Assembly (NCBI RefSeq): GCF_900102375.1
Contig: NZ_FNBO01000006.1
Span: forward strand, 124,001 to 188,000
Source of the DNA: Halorubrum xinjiangense
GTDB lineage: Archaea; Halobacteriota; Halobacteria; Halobacteriales; Haloferacaceae
Direction: 5' to 3'
DNA length: 64,000 nt
Shown here in pieces: positions 9,157 through 17,210 of this stretch. The notes beneath the pieces were generated by a model. It was not told the DNA's origin and did not search any database. It saw only the letters and a program-made list of their open reading frames with translations. The position numbers were made by a program, and so were the translations under genes. Numbering within the stretch: the stretch's first letter is position 1; every line of letters starts with the position of its first letter.

Positions 9157-10329
9157 GTGAATATCGACGACCGGATCGAACGACGGCTCGGCTACGACGC
9201 TGGCATGAGCGTCCTCGCCGACTTCGAGGCCATCTCGCCGGTCAGGCACGTCGACTCGCCGGTCGGGCGCGGGCCGGCGATAGAGCGGCTCCTCGACGTG
9301 TTCGAGCCCGCCTTCACCGGGTCGCTCCCGCCGAGCGTCTACGTGTACGGCCCGAAGGGGAGCGGGAAGTCGGCGGTCGTCTCGGCGCTGTTCGGCCGGC
9401 TCGCGAGCCACAGCGGTCCGCGCCGCGCGATCCAGACGAGCACGCGGGCGGTGGAGCCGACGATCCCGGGGTTCGTCTACGTCGACGCCCGGAAGGCGTC
9501 GACCAAATTCCGGCTGTACCACGCGATGCTGGCCGCGATGAGCGACGACCCCGTTCCGGACCACGGGATCGGGACCGAGGAGCTGGCCGACTCGCTGCGC
9601 GACGCGATGCGCACGGGCCCCGACCTCGTCGTCGCGGTCGACCACACGAACGAGACCGAGACGCCGACGGCGGCGACGCTCATCGACTGGCTCACCGACG
9701 TGGGCCAGCGGATCACCCCGGCCTGTCTCGGCCGCGACCCGCCGGACGCGATCGACTGGGAGCCGGAGACCACCGTCGAGTTCGCGAAGTACCGCCGACA
9801 CGTGCTCGTCGAGCTGCTGACGAGCCGGTGTTCGACCGGGCTCGGCCGCGACGCGCTCTCCCACGACCAGATCCGCGAGATAGTCGAGTGGGCCGCGGGC
9901 GACGCCCACGACGCGCTCGCCGCCGTGATGGGCGCGGCGGTCAACGCGGAGCGGGCTGGCGCGTCGACGATCCGCTCGGGCGACGTCGACGCCGGCATCG
10001 ACGGCGTCCCCCGCCCCTGCGTGTCGTTGGGGCGGGTGCTCGCGCTCCCCGAGAGCCGCCAGCGGCTCCTCTACGAGCTCGCCGGCCTCTCGGAGGAGGA
10101 GCGGTCGACGGTCGGCGTGGCGACCGAGGCCATCGCGGCGCGCCCGGGCGTCGACCTCTCCGCGTCGACGGTGCGGCGCGTGCTCTACGAGCTGGCCGAC
10201 GGCGGCCTGCTCGAACGCGTCACCGTCCACCAGAGCGACGGTAAGGGCCGCCCGCCGAGTCGGCTCGTGCCGATCTTCCCGACGGTCGTCTTCCGGGAGC
10301 TGTTCGACCGACGCGTCCGGACCGGATAG
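9157..10329 (+). CDS. Orc1/Cdc6-like AAA+ ATPase
   Basis: 390 residues from the GTG at 9157 (VNIDDRIERRLGYD), chosen because GGAGG at 9144-9148 is well placed. An ATG at 9205 (MSVLADFE) is the alternative. The protein has a Walker A loop YGPKGSGKSAV near residue 70, a Walker B-like strand DLVVAVDHTN, and a C-terminal winged-helix segment (STVRRVLYELADGGLLERV). The order matches the Orc1/Cdc6 family, which loads the replicative helicase at origins. Haloarchaea carry many divergent paralogues that do not act at an origin. I see no repeated origin recognition boxes or large A/T-rich unwinding region beside it, so origin function is not supported here. The flank downstream holds repeat element copy A. 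Confidence 0.75.
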   Translation: MNIDDRIERRLGYDAGMSVLADFEAISPVRHVDSPVGRGPAIERLLDVFEPAFTGSLPPSVYVYGPKGSGKSAVVSALFGRLASHSGPRRAIQTSTRAVEPTIPGFVYVDARKASTKFRLYHAMLAAMSDDPVPDHGIGTEELADSLRDAMRTGPDLVVAVDHTNETETPTAATLIDWLTDVGQRITPACLGRDPPDAIDWEPETTVEFAKYRRHVLVELLTSRCSTGLGRDALSHDQIREIVEWAAGDAHDALAAVMGAAVNAERAGASTIRSGDVDAGIDGVPRPCVSLGRVLALPESRQRLLYELAGLSEEERSTVGVATEAIAARPGVDLSASTVRRVLYELADGGLLERVTVHQSDGKGRPPSRLVPIFPTVVFRELFDRRVRTG

Positions 10330-10420
10330 CGGCCGCGGGGCCGACCCAACTGGATCAACAGCAGCGATACGGTTCTTTTAAAGGCGTAGGCGACGGCGGC
10401 AATCGCTTATAAATATATAG

Positions 10421-10690
10421 GCGGTGGCGCGTGCCTGCGAGCGCCCGACAGGGCGCGAGTCGCACGCGCGAGGGACGCGGTGAGTGAGGGGCGACCGCAG
10501 AGAGCCCCGAGCGAACCGCGAGGCTGGGGAGGCGTGAGGTGCTGTGCGGTCGCGGTCGGGCGGGACTCAAAGGGGCAGTCGCGAGGACGAAGCACGGCGC
10601 AGTAAGCACCGCAGCGAAGGAGCGAAGCGACTGAGCGAGGAGCACAGCAAGCCGCGCGAGTCGTCGCGGCTGGGGCTTTGGAGGTGTTCG
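10421..10690 (+). ncRNA. Repeated structured RNA candidate, copy A
   Basis: Copy A of a four-copy intergenic element. Shared blocks in order are GCGGTGGCGCGTGCC, GCGCGAGGGACGC, GAGGCTGGGGAGGCGTGAG, GGTGCTGTGCGG, GGGACTCAAAGGGGCAG, AGTAAGCACCGCAG and CTGGGGCTTTGGAGGTGTT. Between them are helices: P1 (GCGCGTGC with GCACGCGC), P2 (CGCCC with GGGCG), P3 (CGCGGT with ACCGCG, plus an inner GGGGC with GCCCC), and P4 (CAGTCGCGA at 10576-10584 with TCGCGGCTG at 10664-10672, one U-G wobble). A TATA-like CTTATAAATATATAG lies at 10406-10420. The rest of the 10330-10889 gap holds repeat units and two further TTATAAA boxes near 10767 and 10800, before the HAD phosphatase gene. This copy alone is flanked by genes on its own strand. 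Confidence 0.6.
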
Positions 10691-10780
10691 TTCCCGATTC
10701 TCCACCAACCATTTATAAGCGAGCGGCTGGGGCTTTGGAGTTCATCACCGCCAACTCGCGAACTACTTATAAAGGCCGAC
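10667..10780 (+). repeat. 57-base tandem units following element copy A
   Basis: Two units start with CGGCTGGGGCTTTGG at 10667 and 10724, exactly 57 bases apart. The first overlaps the 3' end of the element and ends in ATTTATAAGCGAG. The second is decayed but still ends in a TTATAAA box. In this copy CGCTTATAAAT at 10404-10414 and ATTTATAAGCG at 10711-10721 form a perfect 11-base inverted repeat around the element. Confidence 0.7.
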
Positions 10781-10889
10781 AGCAACACCTCGGCTCGGCT
10801 TATAAATAACCTCCCAGTCGCTCTGACTCCGCTACGTAACAGAACCGATCGAACGGAAGACAGTTGTCGCCGAGTCGCCGACTCGGGGT

Positions 10890-11570
10890 ATGGTTCCGCC
10901 CCTCGCGCTCGACATCGACGGCACGCTGACGACGCCGACCGGTCGGATCGACCCGCGAGCCTTCGAGCTGTTGCCCGCGTGGGACGCGCCGATCGTGTTC
11001 GCCACCGGGAAGGCGTTCCCGTACCCGGTCGCGCTCGCGCACTTCCTCGGCCGCGAGGAGACGGTGATCGCGGAGAACGGCGGCGTCGCGTACGTCAACG
11101 GCGAGACGACGGTCGTCGGCGACCCGGACGCGGCGCGGGCGGTCGTCGAGGCGTTCCGCGAGCGCGGCGGGGAGATCGGGTGGGGCGACGGCGACACGGT
11201 GAACCGCTGGCGCGAGACGGAGGTCGCGCTCTCGACAGACGCGGACGAGGCGCTCCTGCGCGAGGTCGCCGCGGCCGTCGACGACGTGGAGGTCGTCGAC
11301 ACCGGCTACGCCTACCACGTCAAGTCGACGGGCGTGAGCAAGGGACGGGCGCTCCGCGTCGTCGCCGACGCGCTTGGACTCGACCCCGCCGCGTTCGTCG
11401 CGGTCGGCGACAGCGAGAACGACGTCTCGACGTTCGGCGTCGCCGGCGAGTCGTACGCGGTCGCCAATGCGGACGCCGCCGCCCGGGAGGCCGCCGACGA
11501 GGTGGCCGGGAAGGGGTTCATGGACGGCACCGCCGCGGTGCTGGCTTCGCTGCGCGAGCGCGCTCGGTAA
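10890..11570 (+). CDS. Phosphoglycolate phosphatase-type HAD hydrolase
   Basis: 226 residues of the archaeal phosphoglycolate phosphatase family (HAD subfamily IIB). The nucleophile motif is LALDIDGTLTTPTG at about residues 5-18. The cap domain follows, with FATGKAFPYPVALA as motif II, a Lys in GVSKGRAL, and the acidic motif GDSENDVSTF near residue 173. The family dephosphorylates 2-phosphoglycolate, a by-product of oxidative damage or carboxylase side reactions. The exact substrate here is inferred from the family. The gene follows element copy A by about 100 bases. TTATAAATAACC near 10800 is a TATA candidate, but it lies about 85 bases upstream and would imply a leader. Confidence 0.86.
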   Translation: MVPPLALDIDGTLTTPTGRIDPRAFELLPAWDAPIVFATGKAFPYPVALAHFLGREETVIAENGGVAYVNGETTVVGDPDAARAVVEAFRERGGEIGWGDGDTVNRWRETEVALSTDADEALLREVAAAVDDVEVVDTGYAYHVKSTGVSKGRALRVVADALGLDPAAFVAVGDSENDVSTFGVAGESYAVANADAAAREAADEVAGKGFMDGTAAVLASLRERAR

Positions 11571-11684
11571 TCCGTCCTCGAGGGTGGAGTTCGTCCATTT
11601 TACTCGACTCGTTCCGGCGACTCTGGATGGACACGGATCGTCAGTTCGATTCGGGGGCACGCGCCGCCGGGGTCACCCTCTCAC

Positions 11685-12347
11685 TCACGCGTCCGTTATG
11701 GCCACGAGATTGCGGAGCGACTCAATTTCGTGGGTGGGCGTGACGGAGGGGTTCGTCTCCCGGCAGTGTGGCCGCCGGACGAACGCCGAATCCAACCCGG
11801 CCCGGTGCGCTGCTCTCACGTCGCTCTCGCTGTCGCCGACGTAGAGCACCGATTCGGCGCCGAGCTCCGCGACCGCCCGGTCGAGATAGTGCGTGTTCGG
11901 TTTCTTCAGGTCCAGACTCTCGACGGTCTTCTCTCGGCCGTGATAGGTGTCGAACGCTTGCCGCAGGTCGAAGAAGTCCAACACGAACTCGACCGTGCTG
12001 TGGTGGTTGTTGCTCACGACGCCCCGGGGTTGCTCGAGGTTCGTGATGCTCCGAACGTCGTCGTAGAGCGTACGTGACCCCGACTCGAACTTCTCGAACT
12101 GAGACTGCTCGTCCAGCCGCTCGCGGGCTCGCCAGAATGTCTCCACGTCCACGCCGTAGGCGGTACACATCTCACGCAGTCTCTCGACGGTCGTCCCGTG
12201 TACGATGTCGTCGACGTGTGCTTGGCTCGGGTCTCGAACGCCCACCTCGTCGAACGCTTCCCGCGTCGCTTCGACCGCCGTTTCGTGGGTCGGCGGCTCG
12301 ACTAAGACGCCGTCGTTGTCGAAGAGAACCGCGTCGTATCCGGTCAC
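11685..12347 (-). CDS. HAD family hydrolase (phosphatase or beta-phosphoglucomutase-like)
   Basis: 220 residues from a GTG at 12347 (TGYDAVLFDNDGVL follows). Motif I is FDNDGVLVEPP, with Asn between the two aspartates. Motif II lies in RGVVSNNHHSTV, the motif III Lys in LDLKKPNTHY, and motif IV is YVGDSESDVRAAHRAG. The inserted helical cap is after motif I, as in the phosphoglycolate phosphatase / phosphoglucomutase group. The substrate is unknown. A CTAATT box about 26 bases upstream supports the GTG start. The frame continues much further upstream without a better start. Confidence 0.8.
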   Translation of the reverse strand: MTGYDAVLFDNDGVLVEPPTHETAVEATREAFDEVGVRDPSQAHVDDIVHGTTVERLREMCTAYGVDVETFWRARERLDEQSQFEKFESGSRTLYDDVRSITNLEQPRGVVSNNHHSTVEFVLDFFDLRQAFDTYHGREKTVESLDLKKPNTHYLDRAVAELGAESVLYVGDSESDVRAAHRAGLDSAFVRRPHCRETNPSVTPTHEIESLRNLVAITDA

Positions 12348-12456
12348 AGTCCCCGTGTTCCCCGAAACACGAATTAGTCGTTTCGGTGTCCCGGTTCGAC
12401 CGGCGACACGATGGCCACGTCGAGAGGGTAGCGTCGTAGACCAGCGACCGCTGCGA

Positions 12457-12741
12457 TCACTCCCCCCCGTAGGGGTACCGCGCCGTCGCCCCGCACTCCC
12501 GACAGCGGACGACCACGCGACGGGGTCGCGTCCGGACGCGGCTCGTCTTTCCCGGTCGGAGGTAGACGGCGCAGTCGTCGCAGGCGCGCCTGGAGAGCTC
12601 CGATGGGATCCCACAGCGGTTCCGCTCGGCGATCCGGCGGGCGCGGGCGACGTACTCGCGGGCGCGGTCGTACTCGTTGTCGACGACCGCCTCGCGGGCA
12701 AGGGCGAACAGCCGCTCGATCCGCTCCGCCGGAATTCCCAT
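12457..12741 (-). CDS. rnp4: RNase P protein component 4 (Rpp21/Rpr2 family)
   Basis: 94 residues, the normal size for the archaeal Rpp21 subunit of RNase P, which matures tRNA 5' ends together with the RNase P RNA. Two helices (IERLFALAREAV and YDRAREYVARARRIAERN) precede a zinc ribbon made of CDDC and CREC pairs, and GKTSRVRTRPRRVVVRC between them is the basic RNA-contact strand seen in the family. The ATG at 12741 is preceded by an ATAATAA box about 29 bases upstream, on the opposite strand to the Trm112 gene promoter. Confidence 0.87.
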   Translation of the reverse strand: MGIPAERIERLFALAREAVVDNEYDRAREYVARARRIAERNRCGIPSELSRRACDDCAVYLRPGKTSRVRTRPRRVVVRCRECGATARYPYGGE

Positions 12742-12909
12742 ATCACGGAGGGGGGCACGCGACGGCAAAGAGGTTATTATCCCGCTCGGACGCGGCGGCC
12801 GCTTCGGACCCCTCGGGCGCCGCCCCGCCCGAATCGCTCGGACGCGCCGGCCGCGTCGCACCGGCCGCGACCCGCACGCTTTTTTATCGGTCCAACCCAA
12901 CCGAGCGGT

Positions 12910-13104
12910 ATGAAGGAATCCCTGATGGACGTGATCTGCTGCCCGCTCGACAAGGCGCCCCTCGAACTCGACGTCGACGACGCGGACGACGAGGAGGTCC
13001 TCGCCGGGACGCTCACCTGTACGGAGTGCGGCGAGACGTACCCGATTGAGGACGGGATCCCGAACCTCCTGCCGCCGGACATGCGCGAAGAGGCCGCGGC
13101 GTAG
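12910..13104 (+). CDS. Trm112 family methyltransferase partner protein
   Basis: 64 residues with the zinc-binding layout of Trm112 (ICCPLDKAPLEL, then LTCTECGETYPIEDGIPNLL). Trm112 is a small stabilising partner of several methyltransferases that act on tRNA, rRNA and translation factors. In Haloferax it is known to bind many methyltransferases. A TTTTTTATC box at about 12881-12889 lies 25 bases upstream of the ATG, so it is probably leaderless. It is divergent from rnp4, so two RNA-processing proteins share this promoter region. Confidence 0.87.
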   Translation: MKESLMDVICCPLDKAPLELDVDDADDEEVLAGTLTCTECGETYPIEDGIPNLLPPDMREEAAA

Positions 13105-13207
13105 CGCTTCCCCCGGAACGGAGTCGGCGACTCTGACGCCGGTTCCGGCCCCCGAAAACCCCTCGATCGTGTGAATCTTTTTTTAGTACGGGGCCGTGGT
13201 CTCAGCC

Positions 13208-13789
13208 GTGCCGACACTCGACGTCGAACTGAACGGGGAGACGGTCCACGACATCGACGCGCCGGACTCGTTCGTCACCGACGGACCGTTTCCGGTCGTG
13301 CTCGAGAACACCGGGCGCTCGACGCACGTACACCTCCACTTCGACGACGACCTCGACCGGGTGGCCGCGCTCGACGAGGGCAACCACTTCGTCGGCGATG
13401 AGGCCACCCGCCACGTCCACGTCAGGACGGCCGACGTCGACGAACGGGTCCGCGGGAAGCTGAAGATCGTCACCGGCTACGGGTCGAACACGACGTACGT
13501 CGACGTGCGGGTCGACCCCTCGCCCGACACTCCCGAGGAGTCGGTCGCCGTCGACGAACGGTTCTCGGCGCCTCCGGAGCGCACGCCGGACGTGCCGCCC
13601 CGACAGCAGGCGGTGAACGCGCTCGACCGGCTGGTCCGACGCGGCGGGGTCGCGGGCGCGGCCTTCGGGCTGCTCGCGGTCGCCGCCGCGGTCGCGGTCG
13701 CGCTCGCCGTCGACAGCGCCGTCGTCTGGCTCGCGGTGGGGCTCGCGCTGATGATCGCGTTCGGCGCGGCGCTGGTCGCGATTCTGTGA
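13208..13789 (+). CDS. Unknown protein with N-terminal beta domain and C-terminal two-helix anchor
   Basis: 193 residues from the GTG at 13208 (VPTLDVELNGETV), chosen because TTTAGTA at 13180-13186 lies 25 bases upstream. A GTG at 13196 is also in frame. Residues 1-105 form a strand-rich domain with VVLENTGRSTHVHLHF and KIVTGYGSNTTYVDV, like an Ig-type or cupredoxin-like fold. A linker follows, then two hydrophobic helices (AAFGLLAVAAAVAVALAV and VVWLAVGLALMIAFGAALVAIL). It resembles haloarchaeal DUF7524 proteins from memory. The function is unknown. Confidence 0.72.
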   Translation: MPTLDVELNGETVHDIDAPDSFVTDGPFPVVLENTGRSTHVHLHFDDDLDRVAALDEGNHFVGDEATRHVHVRTADVDERVRGKLKIVTGYGSNTTYVDVRVDPSPDTPEESVAVDERFSAPPERTPDVPPRQQAVNALDRLVRRGGVAGAAFGLLAVAAAVAVALAVDSAVVWLAVGLALMIAFGAALVAIL

Positions 13790-13887
13790 GGCGATCCGGG
13801 GCGACGCCCCGTCGCTTCCGCGGGTCCGAACCCGTCGCCGCGGTCGGGATCCGCGCGCTTTTAACCGTCCCGGCGGAACGAGACGCC

Positions 13888-14076
13888 ATGAGCTTTGAGA
13901 AGGAAGACGAGGTCGTGCTCCACGACAAACACAGCGAGTACGACGGCGAGACGGGGACGATTACGCAGGTGATGGAGACGATGTTCGGCGACGCGACGTA
14001 CACGGTCAGCTTCGAGGACGGCCAGGAGACGGGCGTCCCCGAGGACGCGCTCGACGCCGTCGAGAGCGAGGAGTAA
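13888..14076 (+). CDS. Small DUF1918-like protein
   Basis: 62 acidic residues (MSFEKEDEVVLHDKHSEYDG) with a compact SH3-like strand pattern ending in VSFEDGQETGVPEDAL. It matches my memory of a highly conserved haloarchaeal protein annotated DUF1918. TTTTAACC at about 13859-13866 is a well-placed TATA box. Its function is unknown. The COG1325-type gene starts 19 bases after its stop on the same strand, so they may be co-transcribed. Confidence 0.75.
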   Translation: MSFEKEDEVVLHDKHSEYDGETGTITQVMETMFGDATYTVSFEDGQETGVPEDALDAVESEE

Positions 14077-14095
14077 CGCCGCCCCACCGTACCGC

Positions 14096-14539
14096 ATGGC
14101 AAAAGTCCCCTTCCACTACGTCGACCTCCGCGCGTTCTCGTACGCCACTGAGGACGTCAAACGCGTCGAGCAGGCGCTCCGCTCCCTGCTGCCCGAGGAC
14201 GTCGAACTCGACCGCGTCGAGAACGCGGGCCACCACGGGGACCGGATCGTTGTGCTCTCGGCGCGCGTCGAACGGGCGGACGAGATGCGACACGTGCTCG
14301 ACCGGCTCGCCGAGCTGGAGGACCTCGACCGGGTCCTTGACGAACTCGACGAGCGCGTCGACGACAACTGTGCGCTGTTCCTCCGCCTCGACAAGCAGGC
14401 GGCGTTCCGCCATGAGGTTCGGCTCGGTCCGGGGCTCACCGTCCGCACGAAAGTCGAGGCGTACCCGGCGAAAAAGGAGAAGGCCGTCGCGAACGCCCGC
14501 GAGACGCTCTCGCGACTGGCGGACGACAAGGACAACTGA
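14096..14539 (+). CDS. COG1325-type RNA-binding domain protein
   Basis: 147 residues starting MAKVPFHYVDLRAFSYATED. The family is archaeal and has been predicted to bind RNA and to associate with exosome or RNA-processing functions. Visible features are the N-terminal strand, the pattern DRIVVLSARVERADEMRHVL, and the segment NCALFLRLDKQAAFRHEV with conserved Leu, Asp and Lys. It follows the small DUF1918-like gene closely. The biochemical role is unproven. Confidence 0.8.
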   Translation: MAKVPFHYVDLRAFSYATEDVKRVEQALRSLLPEDVELDRVENAGHHGDRIVVLSARVERADEMRHVLDRLAELEDLDRVLDELDERVDDNCALFLRLDKQAAFRHEVRLGPGLTVRTKVEAYPAKKEKAVANARETLSRLADDKDN

Positions 14540-14553
14540 ACGGCGCCGACTGC

Positions 14554-14643
14554 GGGAGACCGCACTTATCCGGCCGCGGGAGGCCGCACTTATCCGGCCG
14601 CGCGTTCGGGCCGCACTCACCCGGCCGCGCGTTCGGGCCGCAC
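14554..14643. repeat. Short GC-rich tandem repeat, about three units
   Basis: Between the COG1325-type gene and the flavoprotein gene, a unit of about 27 bases built on GCCGCACTTATCCGGCCGCG repeats about 3.3 times with small changes (ACTTATCC becomes ACTCACCC). The whole 145-base gap is otherwise empty except for GTGACTTTTTCAC at about 14651-14663, which could serve as the promoter of the next gene. Confidence 0.7.
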
Positions 14644-14684
14644 CGGCGGCGTGACTTTTTCACGCGTCCCGTCGATGTCCGGCT

Positions 14685-16133
14685 ATGAGCGATCCGTTCG
14701 TGGTCGTCGGGGCCGACGCGGCCGGGTTGAGCGCGGCGAGCAAGTTCCGGCGCGAGGCGCCCGACGGCGAGGTCGTCGTCTTCGAGAAGGGCCGGTGGAT
14801 CTCGTACGCCTACTGCGGGATGCCCTACTTCATCGCCGGCTACGTCGACCGCATGTCGAACCTCCTCTCGCTGTCCCCGAGCGACGTCGACGAGCGCGGG
14901 ATCGACCTCCGGCGCGGCAGCGAGGTCGTCGCCGTCGACCCCGACGCGAAGCGCGTCACCGTCGAGACGACCGACGGCGATCGGTTCGAGCAGGCGTACG
15001 ACGACCTGCTCGTCGCCACCGGCGCGCGCGCGACCACCGGATTCTTCGACGTGCGCGGCGTCGACGGCGCGTTCACGCTGCATAACATGGACGCGGCGGC
15101 CGCAATCGACGCGTACGTCGCCGAGCCGGACGCCTACGACCCGGAGCGCGCCGACGTGAGCGCGGTCGACCGCGAGCGCGTCGACCGCAACGCGGCGATG
15201 CCGGCGCCCGAGACCGCCGCGGTCGTCGGCGGGGGGTACGTCGGCGTCGAGGTCGCGGAGGCGCTCTCGGAGCGCGGGCTCTCAGTCCACGTGTTCCACC
15301 GCTCCGGCCACCTCCTCTCGCCGTTCGGCGAGGCGGTCGGAAATCGCGTCGAGGAGGCGCTCGAAGCCGAGGGGGTCACGGTCCACACCGACGCGCCGGT
15401 CGAGGCGCTCGTCGGCGACGACCGGATCGAGGCGGTCGAGATCGGGGGCGACGCCGACGGAGCGACCACCGACCGCGTCCCCGTCGACATGGCCGTCGTC
15501 GGCGTCGGGATCCGACCGAACACCGACCTCCTCGAGGGCACCGGCGTGGACTTCGGCGCGGGCGGGGCGATCCGCGTCGACGACCACGGGCGCACCAGCC
15601 TGCCGGACGTGTACGCCGCGGGCGACTGCGCGACCGCGCGCCACGCGGTGACGGGCGAACCCGACTGGGTCCCGCTCGGCCTCACCGCGAATCGCGCCGG
15701 GCGCGCCATCGGTGCGACGGTCGCGGGCGACCCGACGCTCGTCGGCGACATCGCGGGCACCGCGGCGGTGAAAGCGTTCGACACCGAGGCCGCCCGCGTC
15801 GGGATACTGGACCCAGAAGAGGCCGAGGCGGCCGGCTTCGACCCGGTCAGCGAGACGGTGACCGCGGGGTCGCGCTCCGGCTACTACCCGGGCGCGGCCG
15901 AGACCGACGTGACGCTCGTCGCCGACGGCGACACGGGGCGGCTCCTCGGCGGGAGCATCGTCGGTACTGACCGCGCGGCGATCCGGATCGATACGCTCGG
16001 GACCGCGATCGAGGCGGACATGACCGTCGCTGAGGTCGAGCGGCTGGACCTCGCGTACGCGCCGCCGTTCAGTCCGGTGTGGGACCCGATACTCGTCGCC
16101 GCGAAGGTTCTGAACGGGAAAATCGACGGCTGA
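14685..16133 (+). CDS. CoA-disulfide reductase / NADH oxidase-like flavoprotein
   Basis: 482 residues of the pyridine nucleotide-disulfide oxidoreductase class with a single redox cysteine. The FAD loop is VVGADAAGLSAAS at about residues 6-18. The active-site segment SYAYCGMPYFIAGY holds Cys45 in the position of the cysteine of CoA-disulfide reductases and NADH oxidases. The NAD loop is VVGGGYVGVEVAE near 185, and the second FAD motif VYAAGDCATARH is near 310. It could reduce CoA disulfide or related thiols, or oxygen. coaD lies about 500 bases downstream and gshA 2 kb away, both thiol-related, which mildly favours a thiol substrate. Confidence 0.85.
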   Translation: MSDPFVVVGADAAGLSAASKFRREAPDGEVVVFEKGRWISYAYCGMPYFIAGYVDRMSNLLSLSPSDVDERGIDLRRGSEVVAVDPDAKRVTVETTDGDRFEQAYDDLLVATGARATTGFFDVRGVDGAFTLHNMDAAAAIDAYVAEPDAYDPERADVSAVDRERVDRNAAMPAPETAAVVGGGYVGVEVAEALSERGLSVHVFHRSGHLLSPFGEAVGNRVEEALEAEGVTVHTDAPVEALVGDDRIEAVEIGGDADGATTDRVPVDMAVVGVGIRPNTDLLEGTGVDFGAGGAIRVDDHGRTSLPDVYAAGDCATARHAVTGEPDWVPLGLTANRAGRAIGATVAGDPTLVGDIAGTAAVKAFDTEAARVGILDPEEAEAAGFDPVSETVTAGSRSGYYPGAAETDVTLVADGDTGRLLGGSIVGTDRAAIRIDTLGTAIEADMTVAEVERLDLAYAPPFSPVWDPILVAAKVLNGKIDG

Positions 16134-16155
16134 GACAACGGTTCGCGTAGTGACG

Positions 16156-16614
16156 CTACCGCGACGCCGTAATTCGGGAGAGGAGGTAGCCGACGACCGC
16201 CGACGCGGCGCCCACCGCGACCGCGACCGCGCCGGCGAGGGCGAGCGGGGCGGTGAACGCGGCCGCGGCCGGGCTGCCGGACGCGAGCGGGAGGACGTAC
16301 GGCTCCGGGCCCAGTTCCCGAAGCAGCGTCCCCGCGAACGGTCCGTACGCGAGCAGTATCGCCGGGAGCGCGCCGCCGCCGGTCGCGGCGAACGCGACCG
16401 CGCCGATCGCCGTCACGGCCGCCAAGAGGCCGGCGGTCTCCGCGCCGCCGAGGCCGACCGCCGCCGTCGCGTCGAAGGCGACGTACGACAGCGCGAAGCC
16501 GACCGCGCTCCACACCGTCGCCCGCTCGAAGCCGGTCTCGCCGACCGCGATCCGGCGGAGCGCCGCGCGGCGCGACGCGGCCGCGTCTCCCTCAGTCGCA
16601 TCGTCGCCCGTCAT
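16156..16614 (-). CDS. Membrane protein of unknown function downstream of coaD
   Basis: 152 residues. An N-terminal cytosolic segment with basic residues (SRRAALRRIAVGETG) is followed by four or five Ala/Gly/Val-rich membrane helices. The start overlaps the coaD stop as ATGA, so it is translated together with coaD. No family is recognised. Its gene is convergent with the flavoprotein gene, with a gap of 22 bases. Confidence 0.68.
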   Translation of the reverse strand: MTGDDATEGDAAASRRAALRRIAVGETGFERATVWSAVGFALSYVAFDATAAVGLGGAETAGLLAAVTAIGAVAFAATGGGALPAILLAYGPFAGTLLRELGPEPYVLPLASGSPAAAAFTAPLALAGAVAVAVGAASAVVGYLLSRITASR

Positions 16615-17105
16615 TCCGGACGCGTCGCGCCCCGCCCCTCGCGGTCGGGGGTGAGGTTGCCGTGTTCGTCGATCTCGCCCGCGACGATCCGCGTCGAGGA
16701 GATGCGCTCGCCGTCCTCGGCCGCGACGTGGTCGACGACGACCAGATCGAGGGGGTCGTGCCCGTGATCGCGGCGGATCTCGTTGATACGCTCACCGCCG
16801 GCCTTCGTCTCGGGAGAGACGATCAGCGCGTCGAACTCCGGCTCGACCGCGATGCCGGTCGGCTCGGTCAGCTCGCGGATCTCGTACTCGCGGTCGTGCG
16901 TCTCGGCCCGCGGGGCCAACTCCGCTTCGAGGTCGCGCTCGCGCCGGTCGTACGGGCGGACGTATCGCTCGACGTGCCGGGTCTCCGGCGCCAGTTCGTC
17001 GGAGGTGAGCCCGACGGTGACGTCACCCAGCTCGAACGCCCGTTCGAACAGCTTACGGTGGCCGTCGTGAACGGGGTCGAACGTACCCCCCAGCGCGACG
17101 TTCAT
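16611..17105 (-). CDS. coaD: Phosphopantetheine adenylyltransferase (archaeal type)
   Basis: 164 residues of the cytidylyltransferase superfamily: GGTFDPVHDGHRKLF contains the T/HxGH nucleotidyl-transfer motif, and ISSTRI near residue 140 is the second motif. The archaeal enzyme transfers AMP from ATP to 4'-phosphopantetheine to make dephospho-CoA, the penultimate step of CoA synthesis. A C-terminal 20-residue tail (ATRPE at the end) is not part of the fold. The ATG at 17105 lies 105 bases from the regulator gene upstream. Confidence 0.93.
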   Translation of the reverse strand: MNVALGGTFDPVHDGHRKLFERAFELGDVTVGLTSDELAPETRHVERYVRPYDRRERDLEAELAPRAETHDREYEIRELTEPTGIAVEPEFDALIVSPETKAGGERINEIRRDHGHDPLDLVVVDHVAAEDGERISSTRIVAGEIDEHGNLTPDREGRGATRPE

Positions 17106-17210
17106 GCGTCTCCGTTGCGCGGGTCGAACTTAAAAGGTCCCGAACCGCGGGCGGGTGGGTCGGGTCGGGACAGACGAGATCGGGCCTGCGGGGTCGAGTC
17201 GTCGGCCGAT

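Noticed and set aside
10421-10690. The repeated element as RNase P RNA or SRP RNA
   Set aside because: Both are single-copy and have conserved cores (such as the RNase P P4 region) that I do not see. Four dispersed copies of different length do not fit.
9157-10889. Replication origin beside the Orc1/Cdc6-like gene
   Set aside because: A/T-rich boxes are present, but they belong to the repeated element. No set of origin recognition boxes with G-strings was found, and the element also occurs three times away from any orc gene.
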